Assembly: GCF_934561205.1 (NCBI RefSeq)
Contig: NZ_CAKTFU010000027.1
Location: 1 to 12,086, forward strand
Origin: an uncultured Gemmiger sp.
Lineage (GTDB): Bacteria; Bacillota; Clostridia; Oscillospirales; Ruminococcaceae
DNA length: 12,086 nucleotides
Reading direction: 5' to 3'
The position numbers were made by a program, and so were the translations under genes. Numbering within the stretch: position 1 is the stretch's first letter; the number at the start of each line of letters is the position of its first letter. Positions 6,289 through 12,086 of the stretch are shown here, in pieces. Under the pieces are notes generated by a model. It made no database searches. It had not been told where the DNA came from and saw only the letters and a program-made list of their open reading frames with translations.

Positions 6289-7827
6289 TCAGCGTTTCAT
6301 CTTGGGGTCAAAGGCGTCGCGCAGACCGTCACCCACAAAGTTGAAGCCCAGAACGGTGATCAGCAGGCAGATACCGGCGGGGATCCAGATGAACAGGTAG
6401 TTGGTCATAACATAGGCGTTGTTGACGTCGTTGATGATGTTGCCCCAGGAAGCGAAGGGATACTTAACGCCCAGACCCAGGAAGGACAGGGTCGCCTCTG
6501 TCAGGATGGTGGAACCCAGACCCATGGTGCAGACAACGATCAGCTGCGGGATAACGTTGGGGATCAGGTGGCGGAAGATGCGGTGCCAAACCTTGATGCC
6601 GCACGCCTCGGTCGCCATCATAAACTCCTGCTCGCGCAGGCTCAAAATCTGACCGCGGACCAGACGGGCGATGCTCGGCCAGCCGAGGAAGCCCAAAATC
6701 AGCATCAGGTAGATCATACGGGTCCAGGAATCCAGGTGCATGGCGTCCATGGCGGCACCGATGATGATGATGACGGGCATCGAGGGGATGCAGTAGAACA
6801 CGTCCACCACACGCATGATGATGTTATCGACCCAGCCGCCGAAGTAGCCGGACAGACCGCCGAACAGAACGCCCAGCGCGGTTTCCATAAACACGACGAT
6901 AAAGCCGATGATCAAAGAAACACGGCCGCCGTACATCAGGCGGGTCAGCATATCCATACCGTTGGTGTCGGTGCCCAGCCAGTGTTCCTTGCTGGGGGCG
7001 GCGTAACGGTCATAGATGTAGGTGGCGGTCATCTGCTTGACGCTCCACACCTTGGTGGAGGCATCGTAGACGATGTCGTACTCGGCGGTGTTGCCGGCTT
7101 CATCGGTGTAGTCGAACTTGACGCCGTCGGCATCGAGGGTTTCTTCCAGACGGTCCTTGAAATCGCGGCTGACCACGATGCTGGGGTCGGCGGCGGAAAC
7201 GACAAAGCGGCTGATGTACGCCACGGTGTCGCCGCCCAGCTTGACGTCGCCGTCATCCAGCTGGTAGGTCTCGCCGTCGGCGGTGAACTCGGTTTCGTCG
7301 TTGACCATGGCGGTCAGACCGGCGAGCTTGGCATTGAAGCTCAGCGCGGCAGCGCCGTCGGCAGCGTTGACGAGGTCGCGGGCAGCGTAGCCCAGAATGG
7401 TGCTGCCCTGCTTGACAACGTACAGATCGTCGGACAAACTGTCCAGCGTGTAGGCAACGTCCTTATAGACGAACTCGGTTTCGCCCTTCTTGAAGGCGTC
7501 CAGCGCCTTGCTCTGCGCAATGGAGCCGAAGTCCTGCCCGTCAGCCACCACAAAACGCATGGTGTCGTTGCGGGTAACGCCGACATACTCCTTGGACATT
7601 TCGGCGTAGGTGTAGAACTGCTCGTCCTGCCCGTAGGGGCTGACCAGACCGCCGATGAAGGAGAAGACAAACATGGCAACGAGCATGGACAGACCCACGA
7701 CGGCCAGACGGTTGCGGAAGAAGCGCTTGGCGACCAGTGCGCCGGGGCTGAGTACCTTGACGCGGCGGTCGTCGTTCAAGGAATATTGCTCCTTGTTGGG
7801 GGTGGTGTTCTGGGTATTTTCACTCAT
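6289..7827 (-). CDS. oppC: Peptide ABC importer permease OppC/DppC with large ectodomain
   Basis: This 512-residue membrane permease is far longer than the usual 300 or so. The first membrane helix is about 42-63. The typical post-insert motif HWLGTDTNGMDMLTRL (282-297) precedes the core helices (about 303-495). The EAA loop that docks on the ATPase is at 405-424 (ATEACGIKVWHRIFRHLIPN). The extra piece, about residues 66-275, falls where family members have only a short outer loop, so it should be extracytoplasmic. It appears to consist of three diverged units of about 58 residues, marked by RFVV/RDLV/RFVV at 91, 150 and 207, and ETEF/ETEF/GVKF at 116, 178 and 235. The start has AGGAG at 7837-7841, 9 nt upstream; the gap from oppB is 18 nt. 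Confidence 0.95.
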   Translation of the reverse strand: MSENTQNTTPNKEQYSLNDDRRVKVLSPGALVAKRFFRNRLAVVGLSMLVAMFVFSFIGGLVSPYGQDEQFYTYAEMSKEYVGVTRNDTMRFVVADGQDFGSIAQSKALDAFKKGETEFVYKDVAYTLDSLSDDLYVVKQGSTILGYAARDLVNAADGAAALSFNAKLAGLTAMVNDETEFTADGETYQLDDGDVKLGGDTVAYISRFVVSAADPSIVVSRDFKDRLEETLDADGVKFDYTDEAGNTAEYDIVYDASTKVWSVKQMTATYIYDRYAAPSKEHWLGTDTNGMDMLTRLMYGGRVSLIIGFIVVFMETALGVLFGGLSGYFGGWVDNIIMRVVDVFYCIPSMPVIIIIGAAMDAMHLDSWTRMIYLMLILGFLGWPSIARLVRGQILSLREQEFMMATEACGIKVWHRIFRHLIPNVIPQLIVVCTMGLGSTILTEATLSFLGLGVKYPFASWGNIINDVNNAYVMTNYLFIWIPAGICLLITVLGFNFVGDGLRDAFDPKMKR

Positions 7828-7845
7828 AGGGGCATACTCCTTTCT

Positions 7846-8832
7846 TTAAGAAATGCGCACGCGCGGGTCAACCACGCCGTACAGGATATCGGTCAGCAGG
7901 TTGCTGGCAAGCGTCAGCACTGCCATAAAGGACAGGTAGAACATGGTGAACGGGATATCGCCCGCGACCATGGACTGGTAAGAGATGTAGCCGATGCCGG
8001 GGATGGAGAACAGCGTTTCGGTGATCAGCGCGCCGCTGAACAGACCGGGCAGGCTGCCGCCGATGATGGTGACCAGCGGGATCAGCGTGTTGCGGAAAGC
8101 GTGCTTGTAGATGACCGTGCGCTCGGACAGACCCTTGGCGCGGGCGGTGCGGATGTAATCGGCGTTGAGCACCTCCAGCATATTGGTGCGGGTATAGCGC
8201 ATATAGCCGCCGATGGACACGATGACCAGCGTAACGATGGGCAGCACAAGGTGGTTTGCCTTGTCAAGGAACTGACCCATGGCGTCCAGCTGGGCATAGT
8301 CACGCCCGACCAGACCGTAAAGGTCGAACCAGCCCAGCTTGACAGAGAATACCAGCTTGAGCAGCGTGGCGAAGAAGAAGGTGGGCAGAGAGATGCCGAC
8401 CAGCGCCACAGAGGTGATGACATAGTCCGCGCGGGAGTACTGCTTGGTGGCAGCCACCACGCCCAGAGGCACGGCGATGATCAGGGACAGCACAAAGGAG
8501 ATGCCGCCCATAACGACGGACAGACCCACGACCTCCTGGAACTTCTGCACGGCGGGGACGTTCCACTTCCAGCTGTCGCCGAAGTTGCCGACGATCGCCT
8601 TGCTCAGCCAGGTAAAGAAGCCGGGGACAATGTCCATGTCCAGACCGTAAGCAGCATTGAGCTGATCCAGCCATTCCTTGTAGGGTTTTGCACCGGGGGC
8701 CTGTGCCAGCTGCATTGCCATGGTTTCGGCAAAGGAGCTGGGCAGGCTGCGGATCAGCGCGTAGATAATGAACATGACACAGAACAGGATCAGTACCGAC
8801 TGCGCGATTCGCTTGATGATGTAATTACGCAC
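7846..8832 (-). CDS. oppB: Peptide ABC importer permease, OppB/DppB type
   Basis: This 328-residue inner permease has the normal family length. An N-terminal helix (about 8-28) follows the RNYIIKRIAQ start. Further helices are at about 103-128, 137-165, 195-212, 250-275 and 292-318. The EAA loop is at 229-252 (TARAKGLSERTVIYKHAF, then RNTLIP). The short outer loop 36-100 is typical of OppB. The start is GTG at 8830-8832; no in-frame ATG lies nearby, and the family aligns from this point. Its ribosome site (AAGGAAGGAA, 8844-8853) is 11 nt away, longer than for the other genes. It lies 269 nt after oppA, so it may be expressed below the binding protein. Confidence 0.95.
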   Translation of the reverse strand: MRNYIIKRIAQSVLILFCVMFIIYALIRSLPSSFAETMAMQLAQAPGAKPYKEWLDQLNAAYGLDMDIVPGFFTWLSKAIVGNFGDSWKWNVPAVQKFQEVVGLSVVMGGISFVLSLIIAVPLGVVAATKQYSRADYVITSVALVGISLPTFFFATLLKLVFSVKLGWFDLYGLVGRDYAQLDAMGQFLDKANHLVLPIVTLVIVSIGGYMRYTRTNMLEVLNADYIRTARAKGLSERTVIYKHAFRNTLIPLVTIIGGSLPGLFSGALITETLFSIPGIGYISYQSMVAGDIPFTMFYLSFMAVLTLASNLLTDILYGVVDPRVRIS

Positions 8833-8843
8833 GGGTTATTTCG

Positions 8844-8853
8844 TTCCTTCCTT
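8844..8853 (-). promoter_or_regulatory. Ribosome binding site for the GTG-started oppB
   Basis: AAGGAAGGAA on the minus strand is a duplicated weak site 11 nt before GTG. Long spacing and a non-ATG start suggest moderate translation compared with oppA, whose site is AGGAGG. Confidence 0.6.
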
Positions 8854-8880
8854 GCACGGCAGTGGCCGCGTTTGTTTTTA

Positions 8881-8953
8881 TGCAGGGATTTTGCAGGGAT
8901 ATGCCGGAATATGGGCATCCCCGTCCCCCGCAAGGGCTGACCCCCTGCGGGGG
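8881..8953. repeat. Short direct repeat and GC-rich hairpin in oppA-oppB gap
   Basis: TGCAGGGAT occurs at 8881-8889 and again at 8892-8900. A hairpin CCCCCGCA (8925-8932) / TGCGGGGG (8946-8953) has a 13-nt loop. Neither resembles the two repeat families elsewhere in the window. No T-tract follows on either strand, and I find no convincing promoter for oppB here. Confidence 0.4.
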
Positions 8954-9024
8954 AGTGGGACAACCATATTATGGCTGAATGTGCATAGTATGGCTGTTTT
9001 TGTGTCGTATATTTAGACACAGCA

Positions 9025-9056
9025 ACCGTTCCGGCGTTATAAAGCGCCGGAACGGT
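9025..9056 (-). promoter_or_regulatory. Intercistronic hairpin after oppA
   Basis: A 12-bp perfect stem ACCGTTCCGGCG (9025-9036) pairs with 9045-9056 around an 8-nt loop. On the minus strand it starts 46 nt past the oppA stop and is followed by TTGCTGTGTC, not a U-tract. It is therefore more likely a partial terminator or an mRNA 3'-end stabiliser, which in many binding-protein operons keeps the binding protein in excess over the permeases. That role is inference from position and structure. Confidence 0.6.
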
Positions 9057-9101
9057 CGCTATTTATTGCTGTTTAAGCAGAACGCAGGGTGAAGTTAAAA
9101 C

Positions 9102-11378
9102 TTAGTTCAGCTCCATGTTGTTCAGCTCAGACTTGTAGGTCCAGTACGGGGTCATATCCTTCGCGATGGTATCAATGTTGATACGCTCGGTGGAGAAGAT
9201 GGTAGCCTCGCTGCGCTGGTAGACGGGCAGCTCAACACCCCAGTCGAGGATGATCTCCATAGCCTCTTTGTACATGGCCTTACGGGCTTCCTGGTCGGTG
9301 GTCTGGCGGGCAGCCATGATCAGCTCATCCAGGTCGGAGTCAGCAATCTCGTAGTAGTTGGTGGAACCCTGGCTGTGGTACAGCTGGTACATGTCGGGGT
9401 CATTGGTGGACTGCCAGGCAGCGACCCAACCCTCGGCAGCGCCGGACTGGTAGGAAGCGAACAGGTCAGAAGCGTTGGCCATGTCGCTGACGATCAGGTT
9501 GAAGCCGATGGTCTTGAGAGCAGCGGCCGCGTTGGTCAGGGTCTGGAAGGAGGGGTGGTCGCCGTTGCCGGAAGCACCGATGTTGACCTGGTACTCCAGC
9601 TTAGCGCCGGCGGGGGCAGCGGTCAGCTTGCCGTCGGTGACGGTGTAGCCGGCAGCCTCGAAGTAGCCCAGAGCACCCTGCAGGGCAGCCTGATACTTAT
9701 CCTCGCCCTGCATATCGGCGGTGTACAGAGGCTCGCCGTCCACGCCGGTGGAGTAAGCGACCTGATAGCCGTCATCGGTGACGGAGGGAGCAGCCCAAGA
9801 GGTGTTGGAAACGGGGTAGTTGATAACGGTAGCGGTATCGCCGTAGTAGGAGTTGATGCCCTCATCACGGTAAGCAGCGATGACGGTCATGATGGCCTTG
9901 CGCAGATCCTTGGAAGCCTCGGAAGCGGGGTCGCCGCCAACGTTGACGTTCTTGGCGCTCAGGGCGATGTAGCCGTAGCCGCGGCAGTCCTTCAGACGGG
10001 TGGTGATGACGGGACCGTCCTCACCCTCAACGCCGTTGATGTCGGCGATCTGGTCGGCAACTTCCAGAGAGTAGGAAGGATCGGAGATGTCGATGGTGCC
10101 GGCCTGAACACCGGTGATCTTATCGGCTTCCTGGGTTTCCTTCATGTTGACGTGAGCGATCTTGGGAGCGCCGTCAAAGTAGGTGGGGTTGGCATCGAGG
10201 TAAACAACACCGTCGCTGTACTTGCTGAAGGTGTACATACCGCCGCCCATGGGAGCGCCGGTCTTGGAGCGCACAATGCTCAGGTCGCCCTTGGGGAAGC
10301 CGAAGGAGTTGTTGTCGTAGTCGTACAGGCTCTTGTCGCCGTAGTAGTGCAGAGGAGCGATGGGCATCTGCAGCTGGTAGATCATGGTGGTGGACAGCTC
10401 GCTGGTGGTCAGGGTCATGCTGTAGTCACCGGTCTTGACGATGCCGGCAACGCTGGGAACGTCGGCACCAACGGCGACACCGGTGGTGGCGTAAGCGTAG
10501 ACGTCCTCGGGGATCAGGTCAGACAGAGCAGTACCGGCAGTTTCGGCTTCCATAGCGGAGAAGTTCCAGTCGTACTTAGCGCCGATTGCCAGGAAGAAGT
10601 CCTTGGCGGTGGCATCGGCAGCCAGACCGTCGAAGCCCCAGCCGGCAGCAGCGGAGGCAACGTCGGTAGCGCCGTTGGCCAGCATGTAGTCAACGATTTC
10701 CTGAGCGAACTTCACGCCGCCGTCGTTGACAGCATCCCAGAAAGCCTTCTGCTGCTCTTCGGTGAAGTTGGTGTAGTCGGTGTTGTCCTCGCCTGCCTCA
10801 GCGATCAGCTTGGACAGGGTGGTCATAGAATTGCGGTACTCCTCCAGACCGACGATGGGGGTGGAGTACATGGTGACGGAACCGTCATAAGTCGGGTCCA
10901 GATAGACGTACATGGAGAAGATGACGTCGTCGATGGTAACAGGCTCGCCGTCAGAGAACTTCAGGTCGTCGCGCAGCTTGATGTCGTAGGTGACAGTGCC
11001 GTCGGCGTTCTCGGTAACGGTGCAGTCGCTGGTGCCGTGGTAGGTGTACTCGGTGCCGTTGTACTCGCGGGTCTCGCCCTCGATGCCGTTCAGGACCATC
11101 TCGCCCTTACGGTCAGCGCCGAGCAGACCGAGCTGGGTCAGGTCAATAACATCCTGGTCGGAAGCAGAAGCGGCGAAGAAGGGGCTGAACTTGCCCTCAA
11201 AGCCGGTCTCTGCCAGAACAATGGTGCCGTCAGAGGAAGTGCTATCGGCGGTAGCGGTGCTGCTGACCTCGCTGCTGGTGGCAGCGGAAGAGCTGGCAGC
11301 ACCACCGCAGCCGGCCAGCAGGCTGAGGCTCAGGGCCGCAGCAGATGCCAGCGCAATGGCTTGCTTGGTGTTTTTCAT
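9102..11378 (-). CDS. oppA: Peptide-binding lipoprotein of ABC importer (SBP family 5)
   Basis: The extracellular binding protein delivers peptides to the permease. It has 758 residues against a usual 530-600. The lipoprotein signal peptide occupies residues 1-23, with lipobox LLAGC and lipidated Cys24, followed by a Ser/Thr/Ala linker (27-50). The family-5 signature region is at 135-162 ([18 protein letters not shown]). A segment of about 185-320 has no counterpart I recall and accounts for much of the extra length. The C-terminal lobe has the normal [15 protein letters not shown] region (655-669). An in-frame upstream extension exists, but the ATG at 11376-11378 is chosen because AGGAGG (11389-11394) is 10 nt away and the signal peptide starts there. 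First gene of the operon. Oligopeptide specificity is probable but not proven. Confidence 0.94.
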   Translation of the reverse strand: MKNTKQAIALASAAALSLSLLAGCGGAASSSAATSSEVSSTATADSTSSDGTIVLAETGFEGKFSPFFAASASDQDVIDLTQLGLLGADRKGEMVLNGIEGETREYNGTEYTYHGTSDCTVTENADGTVTYDIKLRDDLKFSDGEPVTIDDVIFSMYVYLDPTYDGSVTMYSTPIVGLEEYRNSMTTLSKLIAEAGEDNTDYTNFTEEQQKAFWDAVNDGGVKFAQEIVDYMLANGATDVASAAAGWGFDGLAADATAKDFFLAIGAKYDWNFSAMEAETAGTALSDLIPEDVYAYATTGVAVGADVPSVAGIVKTGDYSMTLTTSELSTTMIYQLQMPIAPLHYYGDKSLYDYDNNSFGFPKGDLSIVRSKTGAPMGGGMYTFSKYSDGVVYLDANPTYFDGAPKIAHVNMKETQEADKITGVQAGTIDISDPSYSLEVADQIADINGVEGEDGPVITTRLKDCRGYGYIALSAKNVNVGGDPASEASKDLRKAIMTVIAAYRDEGINSYYGDTATVINYPVSNTSWAAPSVTDDGYQVAYSTGVDGEPLYTADMQGEDKYQAALQGALGYFEAAGYTVTDGKLTAAPAGAKLEYQVNIGASGNGDHPSFQTLTNAAAALKTIGFNLIVSDMANASDLFASYQSGAAEGWVAAWQSTNDPDMYQLYHSQGSTNYYEIADSDLDELIMAARQTTDQEARKAMYKEAMEIILDWGVELPVYQRSEATIFSTERINIDTIAKDMTPYWTYKSELNNMELN

Positions 11379-11424
11379 GTGTACAAAACCTCCTATATTT
11401 TGCCGTATCCGCAACTTGCGCAGG

Positions 11425-11465
11425 CAGCCCCCCGGCTGTCCGAACAGGGAGAGGATTTTTCTCCC
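11425..11465 (-). promoter_or_regulatory. Two hairpins in the oppA leader
   Basis: The leader of about 130 nt contains CAGCC (11425-11429) / GGCTG (11434-11438) and GGGAGA (11447-11452) / TCTCCC (11460-11465). Neither covers the AGGAGG ribosome site. The second could in principle compete, since one of its arms is AGGAG-like. I see no known riboswitch or T-box pattern. Confidence 0.4.
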
Positions 11466-11513
11466 GAACACAGTGTTTTTACACGGTGGACAGTTGTAAA
11501 TAATGACTATTAT

Positions 11514-11542
11514 ATATTAACCTAAAGTTGCCGTTATGTCAA
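11514..11542 (-). promoter_or_regulatory. Sigma-A promoter of the importer operon
   Basis: Minus-strand TTGACA (11537-11542) is a perfect -35. A 17-bp spacer leads to TAATAT (11514-11519), a 4-of-6 match to the -10 box. A perfect TATAAT lies 5 bp further on but would give a 22-bp spacer. Transcription should start near 11507. AT-rich DNA lies upstream. Confidence 0.75.
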
Positions 11543-11703
11543 CCTTAAAACGGAATTTTAGACACACAAAGACAAAAAACTTTACAAAATAAAGCATCGT
11601 GAACATTTGCGCAAAATTACATTTTTATTGTTGCAATTTTGGAAAGTATAGCGATACGGCGTGCAGTGTAAATTTATGCGGGGTTTTGGTTGCCGCAACA
11701 TAG
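11543..11703. other. AT-rich non-coding upstream region
   Basis: No gene is seen. It holds TTTAGACACA (11557-11566), also found at 9012-9021 in the oppA-oppB gap, and an inverted repeat CAAAATT (11612-11618) / AATTTTG (11635-11641). It may serve as an upstream regulatory region for the operon. Nothing else is recognisable. Confidence 0.4.
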
Positions 11704-11713
11704 CGGGTAAACC

Positions 11714-11804
11714 GTAGGGGCGGCATAAATGCCGCCCGTTGCAGCTACCCGGAAAACGCAGCCTGACGGGTAAACCGCACGGGACGCATTTATGCGTCCC
11801 CTAC
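11714..11804. repeat. 91-bp composite palindromic unit, copy 1
   Basis: The unit starts GTAGGGG and ends CCCCTAC. Stem-loop A (GGGCGGCAT/ATGCCGCCC, 11718-11737, loop AA) points right. Stem-loop B (GGGACGCAT/ATGCGTCCC, 11781-11800, loop TT) is its inverted partner. CGGGTAAACCG (11767-11777) lies before B; the same 11-mer at 11704-11714 abuts A. Stem differences between A and B are compensatory at two pairs. Confidence 0.85.
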
Positions 11805-11864
11805 AAACCTGCCGGAAACGCCGAACCATCACGGGATTGCGTGGCAACAAAAATATACCACACC

Positions 11865-11955
11865 GTAGGGGCGGGGCATTGCCCCGCCCGCGACCCAACG
11901 GCAATTGCGACATTACGGGTAAACCGCACGGCGGGGTGGGGTCACCCCGCCCTAC
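11865..11955. repeat. 91-bp composite palindromic unit, copy 2
   Basis: It has the same layout and the same 91-bp length as the first unit. Stem-loop C (GGGCGGGGC, 11869-11877, with 11881-11889) points right. Stem-loop D (GGCGGGGTG, 11930-11938, with 11943-11951) is inverted and ends CCCTAC. CGGGTAAACCG at 11916-11926 precedes D, as in copy 1. The DNA between stem-loops is diverged. Confidence 0.85.
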
Positions 11956-11993
11956 GGGGCAATGCTGATTTGTGTAACATTACGGGTTGGTTT

Positions 11994-12009
11994 GTAGGGG
12001 CGGCATAAA
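11994..12009 (+). repeat. Truncated third copy of the palindromic unit
   Basis: GTAGGGGCGGCATAAA is identical to the left half of stem-loop A (11714-11729). The expected right arm ATGCCGCCC is missing: after the shared ATG the sequence turns into unrelated TCAAGAGC. This is the junction with the apparent mobile element. Confidence 0.75.
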
Positions 12010-12086
12010 TGTCAAGAGCAACATAGGTAACACCTAGGGAAGACACATAGGTTACAGTCTGCGGATGTGGCGTTCAAGCAATTTTC
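12010..12086. mobile_element. Probable left end of an IS21-type insertion sequence (partial)
   Basis: From TGTCAAGAGC onward the sequence abruptly replaces the missing arm of a palindromic repeat. Inside are two direct copies, ACATAGGTAACA (12021-12032) and ACATAGGTTACA (12045-12056), 24 bp apart and 11 of 12 identical. A TG-initiated terminus followed by multiple short direct repeats is the known end structure of IS21-family elements, where they bind the transposase IstA. No transposase reading frame is reached before the window ends, so the family is inferred from the end alone. Confidence 0.55.

Noticed and set aside
11379..11471. N-terminal extension of the binding protein to 789 residues
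   Set aside because: It would place 31 residues before a textbook lipoprotein signal peptide and translate through the AGGAGG ribosome site and leader hairpins.
3996..11525. Three very long plus-strand reading frames (about 782, 913 and 716 codons) opposite the importer operon, plus a 564-codon frame opposite the ATPase
   Set aside because: They are antisense shadows produced by GC-rich codon use with few TTA, CTA and TCA codons. Their translations are low-complexity Val/Gly/His/Gln-rich, without ribosome sites or domains, while the minus-strand genes have full motif sets.
11739..12008. 89-codon plus-strand open frame across the palindromic repeats
   Set aside because: It runs through the repeat units and intervening non-coding DNA, has no ribosome site, and its translation resembles no protein.
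11714..12010. CRISPR-like array
   Set aside because: The repeats alternate in orientation, are themselves palindromes with changing sequence, and are separated by uneven distances with no unique spacers of constant length.

Overview
The window looks like chromosomal DNA of a GC-rich, Gram-positive gut Clostridium-class bacterium, most likely of the Oscillospiraceae (Faecalibacterium / Gemmiger / Subdoligranulum type). The basis is a lipobox lipoprotein, strong GGAGG ribosome sites, a CIRCE/HrcA operator with a sigma-A promoter, and palindrome-rich intergenic DNA. The genus is inference; no search was run.

Layout, left to right. Positions 1-166 hold an inverted repeat and perhaps the tail of an upstream gene. 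A MoxR-like AAA+ ATPase (167-1699, +) follows. The next intergenic stretch carries two different palindromic repeat families, then comes a cytoplasmic-type L-asparaginase (1928-2923, +). A strong bidirectional hairpin terminator separates it from a convergent small heat-shock protein gene (3001-3474, -). The hsp20 gene has a near-perfect sigma-A promoter overlapping a CIRCE operator, and upstream of that a pair of 18-bp direct repeats spaced by two helical turns.

Positions 3823-11378 (all -) form one complete oligopeptide/dipeptide ABC importer operon: lipoprotein binding protein (oppA-like), permeases B and C, ATPases D and F, and a translationally coupled 88-residue membrane protein of unknown function. 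A promoter lies at 11514-11542 and a terminator at 3786-3819. The binding protein captures peptides outside the cell, the two permeases form the channel, and the two ATPases drive import. A cytoplasmic asparaginase nearby would fit amino-acid scavenging, but it is not in the operon. Two importer subunits are unusual: permease C carries a roughly 210-residue extracytoplasmic insert built of about three tandem repeats, and the binding protein is about 200 residues longer than usual.

Positions 11379-12086 have no protein gene. They hold the structured leader and promoter of the operon, then two 91-bp composite palindromic units (BIME-like, with compensatory stem changes) and a third unit. The third is cut in mid-palindrome by what looks like the terminus of an IS21-type insertion sequence running off the right edge.

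The most notable items are the repeat-built ectodomain in permease C, the covarying palindromic repeat families with the apparent insertion into one copy, and the uncharacterised direct repeats upstream of the hsp20 promoter. No clearly novel multi-gene defence or biosynthetic system is visible.
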